From positions 944,928 through 1,008,927 of the forward strand of contig NW_025064882.1 of assembly GCF_019112545.1 (NCBI RefSeq): 64,000 nucleotides of DNA, written 5' to 3'. A program made the translations under genes and the position numbers. Below the pieces are notes generated by a model. That model was not told where the DNA came from, ran no database searches, and worked only from the letters and a program-made list of their open reading frames with translations. The stretch is from Guyanagaster necrorhizus (Eukaryota > Basidiomycota > Agaricomycetes > Agaricales > Physalacriaceae). This document shows positions 35,558 through 48,300 of this stretch, in pieces. Position 1 is the first letter of the stretch; each line of letters begins with the position of its first letter.

Positions 35558-37469
35558 CTACGAGCAAATGTTCGGGTATAGTCTATTTGTAGGATCGGTA
35601 GGAACTAAAGCTTTGTTAGAGACGAACTTGGTAAGAGACAACTCTAGGACTTACTCCATCCGCCTTCAAGCCCCTTCTGATAGCTCCATTCATCAGCGTT
35701 CTCGGCCTTCCACGTCCAGAATACCTGTAAATACAACTGAACAGACACTCGACTAAGTAAAGAGCAAACTCACCCATCCTTGTACAGCTTCTCCAACCTC
35801 GACTTGTACTTCCCAATACCTAAGCATGCAAGTGAGTTATCTATCTGATGAAAGGAAGTGCGCAAACGACGTCTTACTTCCTCAAAAAAGACTTGTAATC
35901 ATCCGAAAAGCTGCTCGAACTTCCCGTCCACCCATTGCAAGACCCAAAGTACTGGGAGTTTACAGCAAACGTGCCATCCCATCGTGCACCAACGCCCCTC
36001 CCGTTCAACCACAGAGCACAGTCTGTGGGTGCGTTCGACCATTCACCCAGCACTGTCCACAGATTGGATTGGGCAAAAGAGGTGAGATCGGGGATGTGAG
36101 TACACGCGAACTAGGTAATATGTCAACATAAACTAATACAAGAAGGATGGGCAACCGTACGGATACGTGCTCGTCAAGAGATCGTGAAAGTTCATCATCA
36201 CTAAATATCTGATACTCGTGCTAGAGGTTCAAATGAGCACACGCTTTGGGCAGTTGCAAGTAGGCTCACATAGTCCATCAGCACCCCGGTGCTATTCGGT
36301 GGGGTAAGGAAATTCGTCCATTCCTGCAAAAAGTTGATTTGAATGATGCACACGTCTCATTCTCGAACTCACGTCTACAGTGAGGAATGCGTCACCAATC
36401 ATGATTTTCATGCCACTGGGTGCCACCTCCCTCACGGAACCATACCCATCTTGGAAGAATTGCCTGATGACTGCAGCCCAGTTGCTAGAAGTGAACCCGG
36501 CTGCCTCATTCAGCAGTTCAAGCACGTCGATCATCCCACCGATGTGTTGGGCGATGTACTTTACCGTATCGACGGTACGAGCAACGTCCGTGGCGTTTGA
36601 TCCCCACTGTGGGTTGGACGTGCGCTGTCCCGAGTTGTCGTAGCCATTCTGTGACCCTGGGGCACCGTGGAGATCCAGGATGACGTGAACGTCGTGAGTC
36701 TTTGCCCAGTTGAGTGCGCGTAGAAGATATTGCCACGCGCCAGGAATATAAGGCGAGACAGACGTGCCGCTGTTGGTGTCCGAGGATGTCATGGGGATAG
36801 ACCAGTAACCTAGTGGAATACTTTGACGTAACTGTTAAGAAGGTGGCATGTCATGAGACGACTTGTCACGTACCGAACATGATTTAATCCAGCAGCATTG
36901 ATGGCAGCGAAGTCGTCTTCGGTTATCCACTGAGAATTAGCAGGTGAATCTGGGAAATACAGCCAATATGCAGACGCGTACCGTGTCCCAGTGTTCCTTC
37001 AAGACAGCAAGGGCTTGGTCATAGTCTTGCAAGCTCCCAAAAGTATATTCGTCGATAATATCGTCGTTGTTCGTGTTCTGAAATATACTAGGAGTTATCC
37101 AAGGCTATGGCAGATCAGCGCGCTTGTTTGATTCTCTGATATTGATGCTTACCTCCAGAACAAACCATCCGCCTCTTCATCGGCTTCAACATTTTATTCT
37201 GATCCGCACAAGGCGAACACTCACAAGTTTACCCCACGTATTGTTTCATTCCCGTAGTCAAACGGGATCGCTGATGCCGTGGATGTCGATCCAGACTGTG
37301 TCGCTGTTGTTGGCAGGGGCATCGAGGCACCGCTGCTGTGTGGTATGACATCTACTCCAGTGGATACCGTCGATGATTGTTTATATTGAAGACGGCACTG
37401 CTCTGCGCTAGAGAGACCGGTACCCAGGAAGATCCCGAGAGCCCAAGGACGCCATGGTATCGTTTTCAT
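35558..37469 (-). CDS. Glucan 1,3-beta-glucosidase (exo-beta-1,3-glucanase), GH5
   Basis: Secreted enzyme that trims beta-1,3-glucan of the cell wall. The start at 37469 gives a signal peptide, [19 protein letters not shown] Ser/Thr-rich linker leads to [11 protein letters not shown], the conserved entry to the barrel. Core motifs are [44 protein letters not shown] (acid/base Glu, 36490-36520) and [12 protein letters not shown] (nucleophile Glu, about 36030-36045). Near the end, [20 protein letters not shown] is spliced by a 44-base intron to [15 protein letters not shown]. An unspliced reading would stop earlier at 35644, but the spliced tail is the family's usual ending, so 35558 is chosen. 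About 480 residues and around nine introns. Family GH5 subfamily 9 is likely. Confidence 0.9.
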
Positions 37470-38099
37470 GGCGACTCTTCGTTGTCGTCAGACCTGAGAA
37501 GGAGGCCGGTTCTAGGCAGATGACACGACGAAGCATATGCGCGTACACGAGGCGAAGAGAAGGTCACCCAACTAAAGGAGCAATGATCCCGGAACCAATT
37601 GGCCGTCGAAACAAATGACCATGTTTTTGAGCGAAATATAGGTTCGACTCGGAGATGATGCAGAGTCGATGACATGGATCTACAACTCCAAGTCGTGTTG
37701 GATACGCAACTTGCTTGAACAAGTAACTTTTCTGACAACGCAGTGAGTCATTTTGAGGCCCATTTGCGGTCCATTAGAATAAGTACGACATCTGTGCATT
37801 TATGGCCTCTGAATATAGCTGACAGAGCCACATCATTGACACCTTTCTGACAGGAAGAATGACTCACTAAGGACCAAGGACCCGCTCCGGAACATAGGCA
37901 TCGATAAGGAACATTTGATTTTCGGTAAGCACGAGCAACTACTGTGAATCTGAACAGTGGCGATTTTTTTGCAAGGCTGGGGTTGATGTGATCGGGGCCT
38001 GTGACTGCTTCTTGACTGCCTCGTGCTGAACGAAAACGCTGTAAAGGTCTCACTCCACTTCGCATCTGTTATTTCCTTACGCCCAGGCTCCAAGACCAG
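37470..38099. other. Divergent intergenic region between GH5 glucanase and isochorismatase-like gene
   Basis: About 630 bases serving two divergent genes. Short minus-strand reading frames exist but have no supporting signature. No repeat or RNA gene is seen. Confidence 0.4.
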
Positions 38100-38720
38100 A
38101 TGTCCAGCAATCCATTGCGTGTTCTCCTCCTCCTAGACGTTCAAGTCGCTCCCCTCGCTGATCCGCCAGCAGGTGTCCCTTCGTCGGCATCCATTCGCAG
38201 AAATATCGAACGAGTATTGAAATCAGCTCGTAACGCACATCCACCACCGATGATCATCCACGTTCGAAATACGGGAGATGCGGGGGATGCTGACGAGCCC
38301 CTTACTCCAGGCTGGGAACTTCTTTACGCGCCGCTTCCGCAAGAACACGTCATTGATAAGTTGAAGAACAACGCCTTCACCGGCACCGAGTTGGGTGACC
38401 TTATCCATCCGCATGCAGAGATAGTGATCATAGGCTTACTTTCGGATTTTGCCCTCAAATCGAGTGAGTCTACTTTGCCTTTACCTCTGGCCCTCTATAG
38501 GTCTTGATTCGGAGTAGCTTGTAGTGCCGCCGTCGCTCGTGGCAATGAAGTGCTGTTGATACGTGGTGCCCATGGGACGTACGACCGCCTAGAAGTACTG
38601 TATGGGGGAGGAATGACGCCAGCAGCTGCCGTTGAGGCGGCCGTTGAGGTCGAGTTGGAAGACGCCGGTGCACACATCCTGGATATGAAAGATCTTCAGG
38701 GCATCTTCAACAATCGGTAG
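38100..38720 (+). CDS. Isochorismatase-fold (cysteine hydrolase) protein lacking the catalytic Cys
   Basis: 188 residues in two exons (38100-38463 and 38518-38720). The fold is recognised from LRVLLLLDVQVAPLAD with Asp13, DKLKNNAFTGTELGDL with Lys89, and GLLSDFALKSTCSAA followed by GNEVLLIRGAHGTYDR. In active members of this family the catalytic triad is Asp, Lys and Cys, the Cys lying in a G-x-x-[ST]-x-x-C-[VA] context. Here that position is Ala118, and the nearby Cys123 is five residues later. The enzyme may therefore be inactive or use other chemistry. The codon is GCC in uninterrupted sequence, so splicing error cannot explain it. The product is convergent with the SKL-tagged reductase. 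The substrate is unknown. Confidence 0.78.
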
Positions 38721-38880
38721 AGCCTATCATTGTTTGTCATTTAGAATCCATAGTTTACTTGAAGATGAACCTTCTTCAGACGAATCAGAGAAAAAGACGC
38801 GCACTCATTGCGGTCCAAAATTGAGATCGATCCGACACAGCCACACAAAAGTACATTAAACAGTAACTGATACCACTGAT

Positions 38881-40430
38881 TCACAGCTTTGACTGAGGTC
38901 CAGACGACACTTTGACAACCCTGAAAAGAATAAATTTTTGGCCTGGGATGACGATACACTAATAAGCTTACAGTTTCCCATTGTTTTGCCCACTGAAAAG
39001 CATAGGTAGAGCGGCAGGCGCACTCTCCAGTCCTTCAACAATGTGGAATTTCCGCTTTAACGATCCGTCACCGAGTCCTTTTGAGATCTCAGCAATAGCT
39101 TCAGCAAACATTGAATCATAATCGAAACTGAGGATCGACAGTCAGTGCTTAGAAGGGAAACGTAGAAGAAAAAGACGACTTGCACTATGAAGCCCTGCAT
39201 CTTTGCGCGTTGCGAAATGAGGGTGAGGTAGTTTTTCAATCCTTTCGGGCGTTCATCTACGCGGACCGTCATGTCAATATGTCGAAAGCGGACACGCGGA
39301 CACCACTGGTTTTCACTCACTGTATGCTGAAATAGCACCTGTAGATGTTCTAATAAGTACAGCTGAGAGATTTTTTTAAAGAAAAACGGTCAACTTACCA
39401 CAGAGGGCTATGCGCGCACCCTTGTTCAATCTTGTCAAGACCAAATCCAGCATTTCGCCTAAGAAACTGTTACAAATGCCTAACAATTTCAGGGCATGTC
39501 CACTCACCACCCACGTTGTCAAAGAAAGCATCAACATATCCCAGTTTTTTAAAATCTTGAGCAAACGTCGGGCTTTTGTAATTCAGTGTCACATCGACAC
39601 CGACTTCATTCTTTAACCAGTCGCATTTCTCATCCGTTCCCGCGATAGCAATGACTTTTGCTCCTTCACGTTTAGCAAGCTGGCAAACGAGCGAACCGAC
39701 AGCGCCCGCAGCTCCAGAGACCACTAGTGTCTCGCCCTTTTTGATATCGCAAACCTCTTTGAGGCCCTGGTCCCGAATTGAGTATCGTTGATAACTGTCT
39801 ATACAATTCTCACAATGTATGCTGTTATGCCTGAACTTGGGTATTAGCAAGAGGGTAAAGTGATAGGATGGGTCTGGCGGACCTGGTAGTCCGAGCGAAT
39901 TGAGAAAGTCAAGGGGCTCTGCGCCTGGTGGGACTCTAAACGCGTCCAAATCAGTGATCCGTCCTTGATAAGGATGCCCCAGACGTACGTGATTTTCTTC
40001 AGCTTGTTGTCTTCCATGATCGCGTATTCCGTCCATCCTGTCCGCTCTCCGTCGATAGGACATATTCAAACACTAGCGAAATCACGTACCAAATTCTCCA
40101 CAAACGATATCACCGACACTGAACTGGCTTCCTTCAGCTTTCTTTATCACCACGCCGAGTCCGACAGCACGCATAGTCTATGATACATCCGTCAATGTCC
40201 GAACGGATTCGGTGACAACGAACCTCTCCGATTTGTACTGGGGGCATATAGCTGCGGACATTATTGAGGTACCCTCTCATAGCTGGGTCCAAGGACAGCC
40301 ATGTCACTTGGACGAGGACCCGACCTTGCTTGGGTTCATAATCCTTCAGATGACACTGTTCAGATCGGAAAGTGTTTTTCTCGATGTGTCCTTTAGGCCG
40401 TTCGTTCAGTACGATGCGCTTGAAAGACAT
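38881..40430 (-). CDS. Medium-chain dehydrogenase/reductase (PTGR/LTB4DH-like), C-terminal SKL
   Basis: NADPH-dependent reductase of the zinc-free MDR group, which reduces alkenals and other enones. The start at 40430 gives MSFKRIVLNERPKGHIEKN. The substrate-side motif is VTWLSLDPAMRGYLNNVRSY. The nucleotide-binding loop is ETLVVSGAAGAVGSLVCQLA (about 39670-39740), then VIAIAGTDEKCDWLKNEVG and LGYVDAFFDNVGGE. The end, after a splice near 38920-38970, reads NGKLVVKVSSGPQSKL. The terminal tripeptide SKL is the canonical type 1 peroxisomal targeting signal, so import into peroxisomes is likely. About 350 residues and nine or so introns. The family is firm. The physiological substrate is not known, though a peroxisomal enone reductase fits fatty-acid or oxylipin breakdown. 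Confidence 0.85.
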
Positions 40431-41887
40431 GTCGTGGGTGTGAAAGAATGGGAAATGAATGTAAACGTATGCGGTACATATGCGCCATTTAGACGCTGAC
40501 CGGTAAAGAAAAACGCGGAGATCAATCAGGTGCAAAAGCTTGGCTGCCAACAACCGAGCAAGCGCTTAATTAGATGCTCGCAGAGTGTGCGTAGGTTTCT
40601 TACGGTCTACATATGTTTGAATAGACTCGGAGGAGTACGCTATCGCACATTCCTCAGACTGAGCATTTTCTCTGCAAATAAAATTTCATCTGTTGCATGT
40701 TCTCAATGACTGTCGCAAGAAGAAGCGGGCAGCCGCAGGAGGTGGCGGGGTGCGGCGTTTGGGTATTGACAGCGTTGCAGCACGGTAAATGGAGAGATTT
40801 TTGTGGAAAAACAAGTCCTTCCCATCCAACCATATTATTAGTGATAATGAGGAAAGCTGTGCCAGATATTTGGAGCTCCGATCATATACCACCGGTCAAT
40901 TCGCGTGTTGGGTGGCGGGAGGCTGTCAATGTAAGTGAGATGGCCAGATAGGTGCTTAGAAACGGACAGATACACAGCGATTGATTGAAGGGGGCACCGG
41001 CATATCTGGAGCATCCTCGAACTAGTCTGGGCAATGTTGTGGCAGTGGGATGGGTATGAGTGGGTATGAGTTTTGTATAGAGTAGCGGTGCCTCGCAGCG
41101 TTACAGCCGAAGCAGTAACTGTAAGGGCGAGCTCCTTAGCACGTGGACAAAGATTTCAAGGGGAATCTGAATGGTAAGCGCCGTATTTTCTGGTTCTGCA
41201 CATGTAAGAGGTTATGAAATATACAGTTTCACATTTTATATGCGCGCGTGTGTCATCGGCGCACTGGCATATCATCATGATCTTCAGGACGGACTCGACT
41301 GTGACGGCGGAGTTGGGAGTCGTTGATGTGTTGATGTGTTGATGTGTGTTGAAACTCAAGGCGGAAGGGTGATCAGACATGCTTCGCGACCCCGGAGACT
41401 CCATTCAGACTCCGCTTCGGCAGCCCAGTCTGATCCCATTGTTCCTTGAAATTTACTACGGTAGTGGAATATGTGGGACAGTCGGTAATTCACAATTCAT
41501 GTACCAGGAGATGCATGCCAACCAAAATAAAATACAACTGAGATAGCGAAAATGGAAGCAATTCTATGAGTGGCAGGGGTCGTATCGAAGCAGTGAAATC
41601 CCAGAATCCAGAAAGTGGTCGGCCATGCCCGAAGAGGTCAAGTCGTAACCAGCTTACAGTCTAGCCAAATTCTCTTCCCGCCCCACTTTCTTTCGTCGTT
41701 GTTTTCGACGGTCTGCTCGACGCCATTTCAGCTGCATCGTCAGCGTTCACGCTCGCATTTGTACCGTGGGCTCGTGCTGGTCAACGTTCGTTACGACGTC
41801 GCTATCTGCCCCAGTCTAGCCTGCTATTAGGCCTTATTTCTTCAATACAGCGTCTTGCCGTCTTTATTTCTCGCCTGAATTTCAGAT
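40431..41887. other. Long divergent intergenic region, reductase and Pbp1 genes
   Basis: About 1.45 kb without a supported gene. It contains a short tandem repeat of an 8-base unit, GTTGATGT, three times at about 41322-41347, and a doubled GGGTATGAGT at about 41051-41070. CACGTG occurs at 41140-41145, far from either start. The region has normal CpG content. Confidence 0.4.
41322..41347. repeat. Short tandem repeat, 8-base unit x3
   Basis: Three copies of GTTGATGT in tandem inside the long divergent intergenic region. Likely a microsatellite-type slip; no function is claimed. Confidence 0.5.
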
Positions 41888-44800
41888 ATGGCCACAACTG
41901 CTCGACAACCAAAGCCTCTCAGGAAAGGCGCAGAGCCTGTTCGGTATGCCCATCGTCCTTAGACGTCTCCAGGCCGACCCTAACGCTCAATTTTCCCAGT
42001 GCTTGGACAGGCGCGCGGGCTTCTCCTACTTTCTCCGCGTCTGCACCTCCCTCACGCCCTCCAAACGCTCAACAGCCCGCGAGTCAGGGTGCTTTACCTC
42101 CCTCGGGTCAGGCAAATGGCGTCAGGCCTGAAGATAGCATTCTTCGGTCTCTTTCAGGTTTGACTGTGCGTTATTCCCTTAATCTATCGTTATCCATGCT
42201 CACGATGTCTAGGGCACCACTATCACACTTATGACCAAGACGTCCATCCATTATGAGGGCGTCATATTTTCGACAAGCGGTGAGGGCGACACGACCGGTG
42301 TCACTCTCAAAGACGTCAAAGAGATCTCCAACCCTGGTGCCCAGCTCAGAGACTCGGTCTTTATAGCTTCTACCAACATTGAGAGGTGGGCGTCGGGTCC
42401 AGCTGATGCTAAACCGACTAACGGCGAAAGTGAGTGTCTATTTTCCCATAAGGAAAGGTTTTTTTTCAACCTATGTTCAGCATTTCGGACCGACGCAGAT
42501 ATCAGCCAAAAGAAGTTCGCTTCCAGAGAACGTGAATTGCAGGCATGGCAGCCCTCTTCTGATGCTCCTATGCTTGCCCAACACGCCCAAGGCGACGAAG
42601 CCACATTTGGCCCTGGCGCAAGTAACTCGTCTTGGGATCAGTTTGCTGTAAACAAATCCTTGTTTGGAGTCACTGCTAGCTTCGATGAGGATGCATACAC
42701 CACAAAGCTCGATCGTTCTACTGCGGATTACAAGGAACGAGAACGCAAGGCCCAACGGATTGCAGATGAGATTACGGGAGTGAGTGAAGATACGTCATGT
42801 CATCTTACCTATCTACATGTATATCATCCAGGCTGCTGCAAGCAACCCTCATATCGCTGAAGAGCGGAATCAGACCGTGGATGATAGCGGAGTGAACGAG
42901 GAGGACAAGTAAGCACAAGTCCTCTAAGGTCCAAGGCTGTTGTTCATTCCTTTATAGGTATGGGGCAGTTGTAAGAGGAACCAATGCGTACGTTCCTCCA
43001 GGCGCCCGGAAGCCTGGTGCCCTACCTCCTGTTTCCAACGCGGCAAGGAGTGATGTTCCTAAAGTTTCTGTGAATGGGCCAGACGGCGTAGCTGTTGCTT
43101 CTCAATCTCAGTCTCCTCCCTCATCATCCAAGGCTTCTTCTCCCGCTCCTTCGTCTGGTTCGACTAAGGTTGGTGCTTATTCTCCTTGTATGCGGTGTTA
43201 ATTCAAACCCTTTCCTAGCCGCCAGCAGATGCTGTACCCGCTTTCCGTGATTTCGTAACTAACGAAAAACAACGGCTCACACAGAAACGACAGGCTCTAG
43301 TCAAGAGTGAAATGGAGAAGCGCGTGGCCGAGCTTGTAAAATTCAGTCAGAATTTCAAGGTCAGTCAACTTGTATTCGAGGACGGAATGTGGCGCTCAGT
43401 GGCAACGACAGCTCAACAAACCTATTCCCGATGACTTGGTTCCCATTCTTGCTAAAGATGAGGACAAGCAGCGAGCCATCAAGGAGAAGGCGAGCAAAGA
43501 TGCTGCCTCTGCTCAAGCCCGTAACATTGGATCCAACGTGCCTTCTGGTGCCCCCCGGGCCAATCCTGCCAAACTTGCTGACGCTGGACGAAAGCCAAGC
43601 GCAACGTCGACTGCCGTCAAAACGACAGCGCCACCTCCTGCTGCAGCGTCTGCTGTAACGCAGAAGCCTTCCGCTTCCACAATGAAGCCGGTGGAATCGA
43701 CAGTCAAGAAGCCTATCACTATGGTCATCCAGCCGATACCCCCGTTCAAAGGTCCCAAGGGTCGCGCCGTTCAGTCAGCCTCTGCGACCAAGAACGCGAA
43801 TGGTGCCGCAGCCCCGCCCGCCCCATTGCAAGATTCTGCGCATTCTCCTCCGTTAAAACTGCCACAGTCACCGTCTGCACGATTGAATGTTAACGCTTCA
43901 TCATTCAGGCCTAATCCCAAAGCGAGTGCTTTCACGCCGGTATGTAGGTATATGCGACGCCCAGCGGTTGTCTTTAATTCTTCGCGTAGGGCACACCTTC
44001 TCCTGCTTCCTCTTCCGCGTCTCCTAAGCCAAAGGATGCGGTAATTGGATTTTCCGATATACCTTGCATAGCTATACTCATCCCTCCATCTTAGGCAACC
44101 CCTAACCCATTTTTCGGTACACGACCTATCAAGAAAAGCTCCCCGGTCAACATCAAGGATGATTTCAATCCTTTCAAGCACAACAAAGTTGTTGATGCCT
44201 CCGCAATCAGTAGGACATCTCATCTGAGTTATTAAGTTTGGGGCTTAATATTTGGTTAACTGAAATAGCTGCTATGTGGCCATATAATGGCAAAAGGTAC
44301 ATATTGATGTATCCTCAACCACCGCACCAGCCCCCTCAGCACTCTCCTCATATGGTCGCACCCCCGCCTCCAATGCCACCTCCTTCCTACGAAGAAGATT
44401 CGGCAGCGCAAGCCGCGGCTCGTAGTGGGTATATATTTTACCCTCCTTATGGATATCCGGGCCAGGTTAGTATCTTTTTGCTTCCACTCCGACAGAGATC
44501 ACTGATTGCAAATCAATTTAGCCTCCAATGATGGCAGGGATGGCCCCCCCCGGTCCACCGGGTGCTTATATGCCTGGTCCGTTCATGCAACCGATGCCTT
44601 ATCCTCCCGGTACGCGCTTTGGCTATAGCCCAGATACTGGACGTTGCTGAAGATTTCTGTACTGTCATTCTAGCTATGTATGCTCCGCCAGGGATGGGTC
44701 AAATGCCTCGTATGTGCATTACCATCTATTTTTTTTCTCTAGTTTCATCACCTTCTCTAGCACAAGCTTACATGCCTCCGCCACCCCCTCCGGGTACATA

Positions 44801-45046
44801 TCCCTCAGCAAATGGTGCGGGTCCTCGACAATCGATGCCTCCAACCCCAATTCCGCAACATGCGCATACATACTACCATCAGAGTCCTCAATGTATGTCT
44901 CCTGTCCTTTCGTCCATGAAACTCTTGACTCTCCTATTGCAGTACAACATGCAGTGCCATATGGTATGATGATGCCGCCGCCTACTGTGCCTCCTCATGG
45001 GTACGAGGGAGGTCCAGCGCCTGTGCCGATGGGTGGACATGCATGA
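41888..45046 (+). CDS. PBP1: Ataxin-2/Pbp1 homologue (LSm, LsmAD, PAM2)
   Basis: RNA-associated protein that binds poly(A)-binding protein and acts in stress granules, polyadenylation and TORC1 control. The start at 41888 gives MATTARQPKPLRKGAEPV. The LSm domain reads LTGTTITLMTKTSIHYEGV, then VTLKDVKEISNPGAQLRDSV. The LsmAD region is WDQFAVNKSLFGVTASFDED. A PAM2 motif, LNVNASSFRPNPKASAF (about 43885-43930), fits the L-N-x-x-A-x-x-F-x-P consensus exactly. The C-terminal third is Pro/Met-rich (APPPPMPPPSYEEDSA, MAPPGPPGAYMPG) and ends PAPVPMGGHA. About 800 residues, more than ten introns. The disordered tail matches known phase-separating Pbp1 proteins. Confidence 0.93.
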
Positions 45047-45317
45047 TGGAAATGGGATTGTGTTCCATGTGTTTATATGCCATCATGAATATGTCCAGGC
45101 TGAGCTCTGAGTTTATTCTGTTTCCTGAGATCCATATCAGCTCTCTGGGGATCGAGGTGTGTACCTAGCGCTAAATCATCATCGTCGTTGTTGTGGATTT
45201 CTGGAATATCATTGCTATCTTGCTGTCTGCATAACCAAGCTCACCCCTGGCTGTAAGTACCGATATATTACACCATTACAAGGGACGAAATCAAAACACG
45301 ACAAATATAGGTAATAT

Positions 45318-48300
45318 CTAACGTAAGCATGCCATCTCCACCTTCTTTAATAAACCTTTCAGCGTGTTGCTAGTGCGATTGCAGTTGGCCTGTAGCCACA
45401 TCTCCATCTGCACTCGTATCGACTCCAGCTCTGAACACAGAGGTAAACTTCCATCCTTCCTGATCTGACAAGGATTCAACAACAAGTCGAAAAAATCATT
45501 CCAGATATACGTTTGCCAATACCGTTTGAATGGAGTTGCAATCTTGTAACGTCCTCCGGAATCTGTGATGGAATTGCTTTGGAAATACTTGCCAAAAAGA
45601 AGGCAGTAGACGATTCCAGCAAGACCAAAATAGTCCGTCTGATATGTCCAGGGTCGGTCCTCACGTATCTCAAAGCAATCTCGTTCGTCGGTTGCCCAGT
45701 CAGCGGTGAACTGTTGTCCGGAAGGGAAGAGCCTGGTGTCAATAGTGCGGCCGAAATCAATGAGTTTGATTCCTTTGCTACTCCAGCCACCTTCGCCTGA
45801 GGGCTGATAGAGGCTTGACCAAGCCGACGCGCCCCCTGGAACGTCCTCCAAGCGCAAGAGACAATTGTCGATCTTAAGATCACCATGAATAAATCCCTCC
45901 TGGTGCATGGCCTCCAATAATCTTATTAATTCGATGGCGAAAAAGACGACCAGGAGCTCATCTAAGCACGCGCCCTGCTGGTGGACGCCAGCGACAATGG
46001 CCTTGGTTACGACACCAAGCAATGTGCCTTGCGAGCAGAAGTCCATTGCCATGAAACTCTCGTCTCGAAAGGCAAACAAGGCATGAGGTTGCACGACGGA
46101 TGGACGATAGGGAAGAGGAAGAACCGAGTGCAATCGTCGCAACACATGATATTCCCAAATATTTCGGGGTCGCACAACTTTGAGGGCAATCATAGCTTGG
46201 AGGTCGTCGTCATCGTCTTCAAGGTCATCCTCGTCCTCATTCTCATCGCATATTCCAAGACTCTTTGCTTGGAACACAGCCCCAAACCCTCCTTCACCGA
46301 GTTTATCCAAAACTCGATATCGCCGACCGTGTAATGTCACCGGTAATGACGAAGAGAAATCCAGCGCACCTGCGTGCGAACCCCCACTTGCCTTCCTTGC
46401 CTTCTTCGCAAACTTCTGAAGGTCGTCCAATAGGTTTGATTGTTGATCTCGAAGATCATGATAATCCTCATCTGACGATACGAGAGACAGCATAGTGGAT
46501 AAAATCGAAGGGTCAAATGGGTTGCACGGATTAGATGGGCGGAAACTGGCTGACAGTGTCAATGCATCTGCAAGACTGAGTTTTCTTGTCTTTTCCTCTA
46601 GAGCGGGAAGCTCGTCCCGAGCAAAATGGTTGGGATGATTCGTCGGCTGCCAAGGCTGGACTTTTTCCCATTGATTCTCATCCTCGTCTGTCTGTTCTCC
46701 GTCTAGCAAGTCATATTCCTCGTGAAGATGGTCACCAGGGGTGTTGGTGAATACGGAACGAGTGCTGGTATATTCCAATGTACGTTCCGTAATGGGCGTC
46801 ATGACATTGAACTGTCCGAACCGTCCACCCAGAGGGACACCTTGGTAACCTTCTCCGTCTGGGTACTTGACAGAATCATCATGATCTTCGATAGGTGTCT
46901 CATACTCCTCTGGAACATATCCGTCTTGTAGAAAGTGGTCGCAACCATTCTCCTCCGCCTCCCCTTTAGCTGCCAATTCCTCAGCAGTCTCGACGGCTCC
47001 GATAGAAGTATCTAGTACTGAACTGGGAGGGGAAGTATGAGGAACTTGAGCGTTTTCCTCGGCTGACGTCGGCGTAGGCTCATCACGATAAGGGGTGGAT
47101 GTCGGTTTAGAATCTACGAACGGTGTGAAAGTTGAAGCAGGTGTTTTGGGAGTAAAAAAGTTCTCTGCTTCGGGCGGCCGACTAAAAACCTTGAACGGCG
47201 TTCGTTGATTGTTTTCGTCAATGAAAGTGAATGTAGCCGGACGAACATCCGATGGGGGTAAAAGTACATCCTGACAGGATTTTGCGCGCTCGTGTGTGGG
47301 GATAGGCTTGGGTTTCACCCTCCCGTGGTCTTCTGTGAAAGCCTCACGGAGAGGAGGTAAAGCTGGTTTGGGATTTGCAGGGGTGAAGACTTTAGAGAAG
47401 ATGATGTCAGGCTCGGAGGTAGACCTGTTTTTGAAGCCGCCTGACGAGAAAGTAGTGGGAGCCGAGAAAGTTGGCGCCTCCGTGAGCACTGAGGCAGGCC
47501 TACTCGTTAGAAATGTTTCGTTTTCCTTCGAATCAAAGAATGGAGTAAACTACGAAATTTGGGTCAGAAAACGGACTTCTCGACAGTAGCTGAGCCTCAC
47601 CTTTGGTTTGTTCTCCTTCCGGGGCCGACCGGCATTCTCGTCGATAGAGGGTTTAGAACCTGAAACTTTCAATCAACACGTTGCTGGAAAAATAAATGGT
47701 GAAGAGCATACCTCCACCTTGAGTCTCTAGGGGAGGTTGCACTTGCTTCTGCGAAAAAGAAGCCATAGGCTCTACCTTTCTCAACGGAGCGTGTTTGCTG
47801 CCTGGTCCTGTAAGCTTCATTGTCTTCTCCGGAGAATTATACATTCCAAAAACATCCGCAAGAGCCTCCTTAGTATTGATTGTGAGCGTAGGCTCCCCAT
47901 TCATCATGCTTTTTCGAAGCGTTCCATATCCCTGGGTGCGAGACCTCCGTCCGTCATCATCAAAAGTCACCCGGACAGATGAGGTGGAAGACGAAGCGGA
48001 AACGATGCTGCTTATCGGTAAGGCAGTCCACTTTTTGCCAAGAAGTCCCATTGATCGCGCCCGAGCCTCTTGAACGCTATATTCCATACCTTCTTCAGTA
48101 AAAAGAAGGGAGGTATTGTAACGTAGTTTTTCTGGTCGTTTTCCAGGTGCGGGTGGAGCGAGCATCAAGGCATAGCGCGACTGAGCGGTTGAAGCGGTCA
48201 TGGTGGGGGATAGGGTACTAGAAGAGGTAGAGGCTATAGCAGACGATGAAGACGCTGAAGCGTTACGGGCTCTGAAGCCTCGGTATCGAGACTTAAGACG

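Noticed and set aside
35644..35646. In-frame stop that would end the GH5 protein early
   Set aside because: A GT..AG intron beginning just before it joins to [15 protein letters not shown], the family's usual C-terminus.
37640..37660. GGTTCGACTC resembling a tRNA B box
   Set aside because: No A box or acceptor-stem pairing lies at a suitable distance upstream. No tRNA gene could be supported anywhere in the window.
37466..38093. Overlapping minus-strand frames of 80-105 codons
   Set aside because: Composition is random-looking and no splice joins them to the GH5 gene, whose signal peptide start at 37469 is clear.
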